Assembly: GCA_963754335.1 (NCBI GenBank)
Contig: CAVWFQ010000004.1
Span: 186,001-250,000 of the forward strand
Source: JBBSDP01 sp963754335
GTDB lineage: Bacteria; Planctomycetota; Phycisphaerae; Tepidisphaerales; Tepidisphaeraceae
Length of the DNA: 64,000 bases
Direction of reading: 5' to 3'
The notes under the pieces: generated by a model
Told to the model about the DNA's origin: nothing
Seen by the model: only the letters and a program-made list of their open reading frames with translations
Database searches by the model: none
Part shown: positions 42,867 to 50,994 of the stretch, piece by piece
Layout of the letters: each line of letters starts with the position of its first letter
Numbering within the stretch: position 1 is the first letter of the stretch
Program-made: the position numbers and the translations under genes

Positions 42867-44183
42867 ATGCAAAACCAATACGTCGAACGCGTTGTGGATC
42901 TGACCGATTCTTCGGTGAATCGAATTCACAACATGACCGTCGAGGAAGCTCGCGGGCGGTTGCTCGGAGGACCGGTAGCCGTTTGCCAGATCGATGGCTC
43001 GTTTGCACTGGTCGCGCGCGAAGGAAAGCGCGTCTGCCTCGCCCGCTCGCTCGATCGGCCGCTTCGCTATTTCCTGGCCAAGCGCCGCGAGGGGCCGGCG
43101 CTGATCGTCGCCGACCGGATCGACGCGATCGCGCTGGCTCGACGCCGAAGGACTCGGCGGCCAATTTCACCCCGCCTACACGCGGATGGTCCCCGCGCAT
43201 TATCTGGTCGAGATTCAGCTCGTCGGTTGCCCCGATCCGGATCCGACCTACACACGTTTCTTCACGCCAACGCGAAATGCACTGCCGGCGGATCTGGATC
43301 TGATCGGCTCGGCCTATATCGGCGCGCTGGCCGACGAAGTCTCCAAGTGGCTGCTGAGCATTCCGAGGCGCGAGCCGATCGGTGTTTGCTTCTCCGGCGG
43401 AATCGACAGCGGGGCTGTCTTCCTTGTCACATATCACGTCCTGGGCAAACTCGGCATGAATCTCGCACGCCTGAAGGCGTTCACGCTCGATTGCGGAAAT
43501 GGGCCGGATCTCGTCCAGGCGCGACGTTTTCTAGAGTCTCTTGATTTGCAGTTGTTCCTTGAAGAAATCTCCGTCGACGAAAATGCGCTGGACCCCGCCG
43601 AGGCGGTTCGCGTCACCGAGGATTACAAGCCACTCGACGTGCAGTGCGCCGTCATGGGACTTGCACTGGCGCGCGGCATCCGGCGCGCTACCCGGATTGG
43701 CGATTCCTTCTCGACGGGGACGGCGGCGACGAAAACCTGAAAGATTACCCGGTCGAAGAAAATCCCGAGCTGACCATCCGCAGCGTCGTGAACAATCTGA
43801 TGCTCTATCAGGAAGGCTGGGGCGTTGGAAAGATCAAGCACTCGCTCACGTACAGCGGCGGATTGAGTCGCTCATATACGAGAACGTATGCTCCCGCGCG
43901 TAAGTTCAATTTCGATGGATTCAGTCCGTTCACCCGGCCGGCGGTGATCGAAGTGGCCGAGGCCATTCCTTTCATTGCGATGACGGACTACGAACTGCCG
44001 CGGCTCTACTCACTGAAGGGAGAAATCGTATCCCGCGGCGTCGCGGCCGTGACCGGCCTGCGCATGCCGGTTTTTCCCAAGCGGCGTTTTCAACATGGCG
44101 CGCTGCCGGCGGAGCGGATGGAGCAACGACTGAGCGTGCGGGAAGCCGACTATCGGCGGCAGTTCCACAATCTCTATTCGTGA
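42867..44183 (+). CDS. Asparagine-synthetase-like protein, two frameshifts
   Basis: ATG 42867 opens MQNQYVERVVDLTDSSVNRI, followed by a glutaminase-like (Ntn) half (PVAVCQIDGSFALVAREG, LARSLDRPLRYFLA). It lacks the catalytic Cys at position 2. After a shift near 43129-43137 comes WLDAEGLGGQFHPAYTRMVP and the ATP-pyrophosphatase loop CFSGGIDSGAVFL. After a second shift near 43683-43690 comes RYPDWRFLLDGDGGDENLKD, the synthetase-domain acidic motif. The C-terminus is helical. About 438 residues in all, shorter than AsnB (about 550-620). Lacking the nucleophile, it more likely uses free ammonia or an amine, as beta-lactam synthetase-like enzymes do, to form an amide. It is the first gene of an operon with a radical SAM and a flavin enzyme. 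Confidence 0.82.
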
Positions 44184-44192
44184 AGTGATTCC

Positions 44193-45247
44193 ATGCCCGC
44201 CAGCGACGTTTATCCGCAGTCGAGCCGTGAGCGGGATCGCTGGATCGTTGCCCTTCGCCCACAGGGCAATGCGGCGCTTGATCCCCATCGCGCTTATGCG
44301 GCGATTGCAGAACAGGAACCGGACGAAGCGGGGCGACTTGCAACGGTCGCGACTATTTTTCTCACCAATCGCGAATGTCCGTGGCGATGCGTGATGTGCG
44401 ATCTGTGGCGCAACACGCTCCCCACGACCGTTCCCCGCGGCGCGATCGTCGAGCAAATCGATGTGGCGCTCAGGAGTCTTCCGCCGGTGCAGCAGGTGAA
44501 GCTGTACAACGCCGGCAGCTTCTTTGATCCGGGTGCGATTCCGCCGGCTGAATACGCTGCGATCGCCGAGCGGATGAATCGATTCAAGCGGCTCGTTGTG
44601 GAATGCCACCCGCGCTCGTCGGCCCGGCTGCGGTGGAATTTCGCGAGCGATTGGAAAATTGCGAACTCGAAATCGCCATGGGGCTGGAGACCGCTCACCC
44701 GGGGGCGCTTGAGCGGCTCAATAAGAGAATGAACGTCGATCAGTTCAAGAAGGCAGCTGAATTCTTGCGCGAGAACGGGATTGCGCTTCGCGGCTTTCTC
44801 ATGATCCATCCGCCATTTATCGCGATCGAAGAACAGGCGAAATGGCTCGATCGCTCGATCGCTGTCGCCTTTGAGTGTGGTGCATCGGTGATCTCTCTTG
44901 TGCCGACAAGAGGAGGAAACGGCGCTATGGAGCAACTTGCGGCGGCGGGGCAGTTTACGCCGCCGACGTTGGCGCAGATCGAAGATCTGTTTGAAAATGG
45001 GCTGGGGCAGAGAGACGGCTTGGGGGTTCGCGGCCAGGTTGACACGGGCGAGACGCCCAAGCCACGAGTGGGGAATTCCGAGCCTGGCCAGTACTCCGGT
45101 GACCGCCGGGTCTTCGTCGATCTCTGGGATCTGGAGCGGTTTTCCAAATGCCTTCACTGCTTCCCAGGAAGGCGCGATCGGCTGGCCAGAATGAATCTCG
45201 ACCAGCGCGGACTGCCGCGAACTGCCTGTGAGGTTTGCAACGAGTGA
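44193..45247 (+). CDS. Radical SAM enzyme, frameshifted
   Basis: ATG 44193 lies 9 bases after the preceding stop. The core has TIFLTNRECPWRCVMCDLWR with the C-x3-C-x2-C [4Fe-4S] site. KLYNAGSFFDPGAIPPAEYA and RLVVECHP come before a shift near 44604-44612; the other frame continues ALVGPAAVEFRERLENCELE, then IAMGLETAHPGALERLNKRM and a C-terminal CLHCF ... ACEVCNE with four Cys. These C-terminal cysteines suggest an auxiliary metal or Fe-S site. The layout resembles the Elp3/RaSEA branch of radical SAM proteins, but the product is unknown. About 350 residues. Genes on both sides suggest a small-molecule or peptide modification pathway. Confidence 0.85.
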
Positions 45248-45256
45248 AAGTCGGGA

Positions 45257-45287
45257 ACACGGGTTGAAAACCCGTGCCACTTTTTTT
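45257..45287 (+). terminator. Hairpin followed by T7, between radical SAM and flavin enzyme genes
   Basis: CACGGGTT-GAAA-ACCCGTG at 45258-45276 is followed within a few bases by TTTTTTT (45281-45287). It has the form of an intrinsic terminator, and GGGTTGAAAACCCGTG is also a REP-like unit. It ends 2 bases before the ATG of the flavin enzyme, so it may act as an attenuator or simply reduce distal expression. Confidence 0.5.
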
Positions 45288-45288
45288 C

Positions 45289-46845
45289 ATGAACACCCAT
45301 TACGACATCGCGGTGGTCGGCTCCGGCTTTGCCGGATCACTCGTTGCGATGGTCGCGCGGCGTCTGGGCCGGACCGTCATTCTCATTGAGCGCGGAAACC
45401 ATCCGCGTTTTGCAATTGGAGAATCTTCCACGCCCCTGGCGAATCTGCTGCTCGAGGAACTGGCGGTTCGCTACGATCTCCCGCGTCTGCTTCCGTTTTG
45501 CAAGTGGGGGACATGGCAACGGACTTATCCACGAATCGCGGTCGGGCTCAAGCGTGGCTTCAGCTTTTACCACCATAATCTGGGGGAGCGGTTCGTCCCT
45601 CTGCCGAATCGGAGCAACCAGTTGCTCGTGGCCGCCAGCCCGCATGACGGCATCGGCGACACACACTGGTATCGACCCGATTTCGATCAGTTTCTTGTCG
45701 AGGAGGCGAAGTCGCTGGGCGTCGAATATCAAGACCATGTCAATCTTGAGCGCGCTGAGTTCCGCCCGGGTGGCGCTTGCCTCCGCGGCCAACGTAACAG
45801 TGAGCAGATAGAGATCAGGGCGGATTTTGTGGTGGACGCGAGCGGGCCGCGTGGCTTTCTGCAGCGTGCGTTGTCGTTGCCGGAGCGTTCATTTCATGAT
45901 TATCCAGCCACCGAATCGCTCTTTGCTCATTTCCGCGAGGTGAGGCAGATGGACTCGGGCGGGGATTTCGGGACGATCGGCCAATCGCCACCATTTTCCC
46001 CGGACGACGCTGCGGTTCATCACGTTTTCGACGGCGGATGGGTCTGGGTGCTCCGTTTCAACAATGGGATCACCAGCGCCGGCGTCGCCGCCGCGCCGGC
46101 GGCGGCACGACGACTGAAACTCGCGGAGGGCGCTTTGGCCTGGGATCGACTCCTGGCGGAATTGCCCACTCTGGCCGAGCTATTTCGCGACGCCAGTCCC
46201 GTCACGCCATTCACGTACGCGCCGCGCCTTCCGTTTCGCACCGGCGCTGCTGCCGGCGATCGCTGGGCGATGCTTCCCTCCGCCGCCGGCATCGTCGATC
46301 CGCTGCTTTCCACGGGGTTCCCTTTGACTCTGTTCGGCATTCTCCGACTGGCTCAAATTCTCGATGAAGCCTGGACGCGTCCGTCGGAGATGCGCGAAAA
46401 GGCTTGATGATTACGCTGACAAATCCCTCAGGGAACTCGATGCCGCCGCGCACCTCGTCGGTGCGCTTTATGCGACAATGCACAACTTTCCGCTCTTTGC
46501 GCGTCTGACCCTCCTGTATTTCGCTGCAGCCAGTTTCTCCGAAACGTCGCGCCGTCTGGGTCGGGTACGAACCGGGTCATTTCTGTTGCACGATGATGAA
46601 CGCTTTGGCCCGATGCTCAGCGCTGCTGCGCTCAGGCGAGAGATGTGGCTGGGGACCGCGTAATGACCGCGAATTTAATGGAAAAGGTTCTGCTCGCCAT
46701 TGCGCCCATCGACGTGGCGGGGCTCACTGACGTCTCGCGCAAGAACTGGTATCCGGTCGATAGCGAAGACCTGTACCGGTCGACTGGAAAGGTGAACGCG
46801 AGTCGGGCGGAGATTGCTGCGCTTCTGAATCGTTGCGGCTTTTGA
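45289..46845 (+). CDS. FAD-dependent halogenase-like monooxygenase, two frameshifts
   Basis: ATG 45289 begins MNTHYDIAVVGSGFAGSLVA with the FAD G-x-G-x-x-G motif. It continues with IERGNHPRFAIGESSTPLAN (the conserved G-E-S/T-x-x-P), VDASGPRGFLQR, and GWVWVLRFNNGITSAGV, which aligns with the W-x-W-x-I-P region of flavin-dependent halogenases. VDPLLSTGFPLTLFGILRL is the usual C-terminal FAD helix. Shifts near 46398-46402 and 46640-46652 join EMREK to RLDDYADKSLRELDAAAHLV and then VAGDRVMTANLMEKVLLAIA, for about 519 residues. The I-P is replaced, so halogenation is not assured; hydroxylation or dehydrogenation is possible. It is the third gene of the operon beginning at 42867. Confidence 0.83.
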
Positions 46846-46888
46846 TCGAACCAAATGTAGCGACTCCGGTTCGCCCCGATGTCGCAAG

Positions 46889-47275
46889 TCATTCGCCAAC
46901 TCTCGAAGCGTGGTCGCCGGCAGTGAACGGGCCAAACGTTTCGAAGGATCCGTCCGCGTGAACGCTGACGAAACGATAGTCTTTGGCAAGGGCCAACGCC
47001 TTCTCCAAATAAGGCTTCAGTATTTGGAGATCTCCGAAGCGGGTTAGATGTGTACGCAATTCCACGACGGAGAGCGGTAGCCGTTCAAGATGATGCTCAT
47101 GTCGAATATTCTTGTCCGTAGTCACCATTACCGCATAAGGCACCGTGGCGGCGCGGGCAATGAGTTCGCCGTTGGCCAATTGCTGGTAACCCACGTCAAC
47201 GGCATGTTCTACCTCATGCCCAGGGAACAACTGCTTTGCTCGATACGGAACGCAATTGTCGAGAAGAACTTTCAA
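46889..47275 (-). CDS. DUF5615 PIN-like toxin of a DUF433/DUF5615 pair
   Basis: The 128-residue protein begins MKVLLDNCVPYRAKQLFPGH, the DUF5615 PIN-like signature with the first catalytic Asp in LLDNC. It continues GELIARAATVPYAVMVTTDK NIR, carrying the acidic T-T-D-K-N motif, and VVELRTHLTR. Such proteins are predicted RNases of VapC-like toxin-antitoxin modules. Its start overlaps the stop of the upstream DUF433 gene by 4 bases, the classical arrangement with antitoxin first. The C-terminus reads GSFETFGPF, which is normal for the family. Activity is inferred, not shown. Confidence 0.85.
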   Translation of the reverse strand: MKVLLDNCVPYRAKQLFPGHEVEHAVDVGYQQLANGELIARAATVPYAVMVTTDKNIRHEHHLERLPLSVVELRTHLTRFGDLQILKPYLEKALALAKDYRFVSVHADGSFETFGPFTAGDHASRVGE

Positions 47276-47553
47276 AGCTTACGCAAGCTGTTGAGAAGAC
47301 CGGACGCAGACAAGTCGATGACGGCCGCGACCTGTTCGCGGGTAACCGGAGGAAAGTCTGCCAAAAAGACGTTTAGGTTGTCTCCTGAGGCAAGGTGGTC
47401 AAAGAGTGCTTGGACTGGAACCCGGCTTCCCTTAAAACAGGGCTCGCCATGCATTCGTGCCTTATCCACCGAGATGTAGGGCGCCAGGGGGCTGTTCGGC
47501 GGGATTAACTCCCCAGTTTCTTGTTGCTCGACGGAATTTATCGTGGTGGACAT
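47272..47553 (-). CDS. DUF433 antitoxin-like protein
   Basis: This protein of about 93 residues starts at ATG 47553. The core YISVDKARMHGEPCFKGSRV PVQALFDHLASGDNL is the DUF433 pattern (G-x-P-x-x-x-G-T/S-R-V-P-V), followed by FPPVTREQVAAVIDLSA. DUF433 is a winged-helix DNA-binding fold of VapB45-type antitoxins. It probably represses its own promoter in the roughly 80 bases upstream and neutralises the DUF5615 protein, with which it overlaps by ATGA-type coupling. TTG 47559 is a weaker alternative start. Confidence 0.85.
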   Translation of the reverse strand: MSTTINSVEQQETGELIPPNSPLAPYISVDKARMHGEPCFKGSRVPVQALFDHLASGDNLNVFLADFPPVTREQVAAVIDLSASGLLNSLRKL

Positions 47554-47631
47554 CGGCAAAAGCCTCCGACCAATATATTAGCAACAACGCCTTTAGGAAT
47601 CAGCGATGACCTCAATTCCTCGAATGTACCC

Positions 47632-48994
47632 TTATTGCGGGAAAACTGCTCGATACAGCAACTCGACCGGGTGAACCGCGCGGACGGGCACATTGTCGGC
47701 ATCCGCCTGCGACTGAATCTGCATCGCGCAGCCGACATTCCCCGTCGCGCAAATCGCCGCGCCGGTGCTGGCGATGTTCTTCACTTTCCGCTCGGCAAGG
47801 CTGGCCGACATTTCCGGCTCGGTCAGGTTGTAGGTTCCGGCGGCGCCGCAGCACAAATCGCTCTCCGGCAATGGAACCAGTTTCAGTCCGGGAATCGCTG
47901 ACAGAAGCTGGCGGGGCGGCGCGGTGACGCGCTGCGCGTGCGCGAGATGGCACGCATCGTGATAGGTAACGGTTTGGTCGACGGGATGCGTTAGAAGTGT
48001 TCGTCACGCCCAATTCCAGCAAAACCTCACTGATATCCCGGACTTTCGACGCGAAGACGCGGGCGCGATCGGCGTATTCGGGATCGTCACGCAGCAGATG
48101 ATCGTATTCACGCAGCATCGAACCGCAGCCGGAAATGGTCGTTGTGATGAAATCGACAGGCGGTCCGTCCTTCGGCAAGAAGGCGTCGATGTTTTTTCGG
48201 GCGAATTGCATTGCGGGTGCCGGAAATCCGCTGTGTTGATGAAGCGCGCCGCAACAAGTCTGAGATCGGAGAGGAAGGACATCGGCGCCGCAGGCGGCGA
48301 GAAGCTCAGCCGCCTGGCGGTTGACTTTGTCGAACATGACCGAGCCGATGCAGCCGGTGAAGAAACCGATTCTTTTCGGGACGGCGGGGGCATTCGCGGC
48401 GGCCTGATTTCGCGAAGCGGGCAAGCCGCGAAGCGGCGCGGGCCACAATGCGCCGGTTGCGGGGAGCATTTGCTCCATCTTGCGAAACTGAAGCGGAAGC
48501 AGTCGAAACAGGCCGATCGAACGAAATAGCGAATAGATCCCCAGCTTCTGGAGCACGCGTGCCGGGAGCAGCGCGAGCTTCAGGCGCGTCGGATAGACGA
48601 ATACATTAAAAAAGAGCCAGCGCATCAGCCGGCCCTGGACGCCGATGGGCTGCGTCGCGGCGAGTCGCGCACGCGTCTCTTCGATCAGTTCGTGATAGAC
48701 CACGCCGCTGGGGCAGGCGGTTTCGCAACCGCGGCAATCGAGGCAGAGATCCAGATGGCGGCGGACGGAGGCGGTCGGCTCGATGACGCCGTCCGCCAGT
48801 CCGCGCATGAGCTGAATTCTGCCGCGCGGCGAATCTCCCTCCTGCCCGGTCTGCACGAAGGTGGGGCAGGCGGGCAGGCATAAGCCGCAATGGACGCAGC
48901 TCAGCGCGCGATCGTAGGTGCGCGGATCCAGCGGCAAGGGGGTGATGCTGCGTGCGGATGAAGATGCGACGGTCGGGTTGGCCGGTGTGCTCAA
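47632..48994 (-). CDS. glcF: Glycolate oxidase iron-sulfur subunit GlcF, frameshifted
   Basis: It starts at TTG 48994, one base after the glcE stop region, so it is coupled to glcE. Two ferredoxin-type clusters are visible: CVHCGLCLPACPTF and CLDCRGCETACPSGVVYHEL. The CCG domains follow (FFTGCIGSVMFDKVN, TCCGALHQHSGF, TTISGCGSMLREYDHLL). A shift near 47985 leads from LGVTNTSNA to THPVDQTVTYHDACHLAHAQ and the second CCG domain LPESDLCCGAAGTYNLTEPE, ending AVFPQ*. It passes electrons from glycolate or D-lactate oxidation to the membrane quinone pool. The catalytic GlcD subunit is not in view. Confidence 0.93.
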
Positions 48995-48995
48995 A

Positions 48996-49961
48996 TCAAT
49001 GCCACGGTAAAGGGGTCAAGGTATTGTCGGGATCGAACGCCCGTTTCAGCCGTTCGATTATTTGGCGTTCACCTGCATTTGTCGAGACGTTGAGCAGAGG
49101 ACCGCTTGGCGAATCGCGTCGCGATATCACAGTCCCCCCCAGGCCGCTTGCGGTTTCGCGGATCAAAGCCGCCTCGTTCGTTGACCCCAGCGCCCCGATC
49201 ACAATCCCAAATGCCGCATCCGCCGCCCATTCGTTGATCGCGGCTTTCTGAACAAACTCCAGAATCCGCGACGGAGGCACGGCGGCCCTGTATACGATCG
49301 TCCCCGTCGCATTCCAAAGCCGTGTCCTGTCGGCGATATCCTCATCAACGGTGCGCTCGCAAATATTGACCGGCCTGGTGGTCGGCACTTGAGACGCGAT
49401 GTAATCAATGGTCGCATCGTCCCCGAGATAGCCCAGGCGCAGCGCATCATCCGTCAGGAGCGACCATTGAGGGCGAAAGGCGGTCGGGAAGAGCGCCGAG
49501 AGGATCATCGGGTCAGCGCGGTGTCGTACCAGCAATGCGCGTCCCGGCCGGCGATAGGTGCGCGTCGTGAGGGTCACGAGCTTTCCGAACACGCCGGACT
49601 GGCCGACCATGAACTTGGTGAGATCGTAACCGGCGACGTTTTTGACCGTGCGCCCGCCGGCGGTAATCAACTCGCCGCGGCCGTTGGTGAATTGCACGCC
49701 GAGAAGAAGGTCACGCCATGCGCCGTAGCCGAGGCGCAGCGGGCCGGTTGAATTGGTCTCGACGAGCGTGGCGAGCGTGGCAGTTGGGTCGCCGTCGATG
49801 GGAAGCCATTGGTTGATCGCGGCGAGTTGGTTTTGAACCTGCGCGAGCGTCAGGTCGACGGAAAAAGTCGCCGTCATGTCGCGCTGGTGGAGATCCGATT
49901 CGCCGGGGGGAACGAGGGGAGAGCGGGGGGCGCGGAAGGTGGTGTTCGAAGAAGAACTCAT
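48996..49961 (-). CDS. glcE: Glycolate oxidase FAD-binding subunit GlcE
   Basis: The 321-residue protein has an FAD PCMH-type fold: VDLTLAQVQNQLAAINQWLP IDGD, VETNSTGPLRLGYGAWRDLL, and GELITAGGRTVKNVAGYDLT KFMVGQSG, the characteristic GlcE segment. The C-terminus ends RLKRAFDPDNTLTPLPWH, matching the F-D-P-x-x-x-x-N/T-P-G-R end of the family in slightly altered form. It works with GlcD and GlcF. ATG 49961 overlaps the stop of the upstream DUF559 gene (ATGA). The first about 28 residues are not conserved in the family, and ATG 49877 (MTATFSVDLTL) is an alternative start. Confidence 0.92.
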   Translation of the reverse strand: MSSSSNTTFRAPRSPLVPPGESDLHQRDMTATFSVDLTLAQVQNQLAAINQWLPIDGDPTATLATLVETNSTGPLRLGYGAWRDLLLGVQFTNGRGELITAGGRTVKNVAGYDLTKFMVGQSGVFGKLVTLTTRTYRRPGRALLVRHRADPMILSALFPTAFRPQWSLLTDDALRLGYLGDDATIDYIASQVPTTRPVNICERTVDEDIADRTRLWNATGTIVYRAAVPPSRILEFVQKAAINEWAADAAFGIVIGALGSTNEAALIRETASGLGGTVISRRDSPSGPLLNVSTNAGERQIIERLKRAFDPDNTLTPLPWH

Positions 49962-50389
49962 TGCGCGGCCGATTCTCTTACTCCCTCTCCCGGTACGCCG
50001 GGAGAGGGTTGGGGTGAGGGTCTTTCTTCGAGGTGCCGATAGATGTGTTCCGCCACAATCCGCGTGTCTTTCAGGACATTGTGACCCCAGAAGCGGAGAA
50101 CTCGAATACCAAAATCATTTAGTTTCTTCGTCCGACGCTCGTCATATGCCAGAACCGCGGCGTCGCCATGCTGCCCGCCATCCAGTTCAACGGCGAGTTG
50201 ACCTTCGGCACAATAAAAATCGAGGATATATCCAGCGACCGGTTGTTGCCTGCGGAACTTGAACCCGGCCAATCGTCTGCCGCGCAAGATTGACCAGAGT
50301 TTTGATTCGGCGTCAGTCCGATTCTTCCGCAGGTCCCGCGCGAAGCCCAGCAGTCGTGGAGAATGATCGCGCGGCATGTCCCTAATCAT
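49958..50389 (-). CDS. DUF559 (Vsr/REase-like) protein with repeat-derived tail
   Basis: The 143-residue protein contains a DUF559 endonuclease-like domain: ARDLRKNRTDAESKLWSILR, GFKFRRQQPVAGYILDFYCA, LAVELDGGQHGD and RVLRFWGHNVL, with the D-x(n)-E-x-D/Q core of the PD-(D/E)XK fold. It is probably a nuclease of unknown target. The C-terminal 20 residues (ERPSPQPSPGVPGEGVRESA) are a translation of palindromic repeat A at 49981-50026 and replace whatever the original end was. Its stop overlaps the glcE start. Composition matches its neighbours, so recent gene transfer is not evident. Confidence 0.83.
   Translation of the reverse strand: MIRDMPRDHSPRLLGFARDLRKNRTDAESKLWSILRGRRLAGFKFRRQQPVAGYILDFYCAEGQLAVELDGGQHGDAAVLAYDERRTKKLNDFGIRVLRFWGHNVLKDTRIVAEHIYRHLEERPSPQPSPGVPGEGVRESAAQ
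49981..50026 (+). repeat. Family A repeat unit (copy 3), inside the DUF559 coding end
   Basis: CTCCCTCTCCCGGTACGCCG with GGAGAGGGTTGGGGTGAGGG forms one 20-base palindrome plus the GGGTGAGGGTC extension seen in all copies. It encodes PSPQPSPGVPGEG on the minus strand in the DUF559 gene. Confidence 0.8.
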
Positions 50390-50410
50390 GCGGGCGAACA
50401 GCGATCAATC

Positions 50411-50578
50411 AAGACCCTCACCCCAGCCCTCTCCCGGAGTACCGGGAGAGGGGGAATACCTCCGGCATCGTTGGGCTTTGGAAGGAGTGGCAAGCATTGA
50501 AGCACTTCTGGGGAGAAGGCGGGGATCAATCAAGACCCTCACCCCGACCCTCTCCCGGAGTACCGGTAGAGGGAGAAG
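50411..50578 (+). repeat. Two family A repeat units in tandem (copies 4 and 5)
   Basis: Nearly identical units AAGACCCTCACCCCAGCCCT CTCCCGGAGTACCGGGAGAG (50411-50455) and AAGACCCTCACCCCGACCCT CTCCCGGAGTACCGGTAGAG (50531-50578) are direct copies about 120 bases apart. Each is preceded by ATCAATC. The second encodes the C-terminal STGTPGEGRGEGLD of the channel-like protein. Tandem placement suggests duplication of the element or two insertions at the same target type. Confidence 0.78.
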
Positions 50579-50991
50579 AGGCCTGCGCTCCGTTCATTGT
50601 TTGCAAAATCAGTTGCAGTGCCTGCAGGATCTGCTCCTGAGTCTGCTGCTGAACCGCCTCGCGCTGCGCTACGCGACCGTCGAGCGCGGCCCCGGACAAA
50701 GCCGGCCCCACCGTCATCAAAGTCGATCCGAGGATTTTTCCAACTGGCGTCTTGGCGAAGATGTCGCCGTAGCCGACCGACAGACACGTCGAGCAATAAA
50801 CCATCGCATCCCAGAGATCGTTCACCTTCGGATTATGGTTTTTCTCCGCCGCGTAGAAGAGCAGCGAGCTGACCGCGACGGCGGCGGCAGTATTGCGCCG
50901 GCGAGTCGGTCAGCTTCGCCGCCCATTCCTCGATCGAAAACGATTCGGGAATCGGCAGTCCCAGGGCGATCAAATCTTCTTTCAGTGACAT
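50526..50991 (-). CDS. K+-channel-like (2TM pore) protein, frameshifted, with repeat-derived tail
   Basis: ATG 50991 lies 3 bases after the flotillin stop. The first frame reads MSLKEDLIALGLPIPESFSI EEWAAKLTDSPAQY. After a shift near 50886-50892 the other frame reads TAAAVAVSSLLFYAAEKNHN (TM1). WDAMVYCSTCLSVGYGDIFA follows, whose T-x-x-S-V-G-Y-G-D is a potassium-channel selectivity filter with its pore helix. VGKILGSTLMTVGPALSG (TM2) and a Gln-rich coiled coil (QREAVQQQTQEQILQALQLI) complete it. The last 14 residues come from repeat A. About 154 residues, the size of a minimal KcsA-type subunit, so a tetramer is expected. Co-transcription with flotillin and NfeD-like genes suggests a role in membrane microdomains or ion homeostasis. 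Confidence 0.78.
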
Positions 50992-50994
50992 GGT

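Noticed and set aside
49958..50389. DUF559 protein as a defence-system nuclease
   Set aside because: No methyltransferase, helicase or other defence gene is adjacent, and its 3' end is repeat-derived; there is no contextual support.
50411..50578. Two direct repeat units as the start of a CRISPR array
   Set aside because: Only two copies, each internally palindromic, belonging to a dispersed family with copies far away; no spacers or cas genes.
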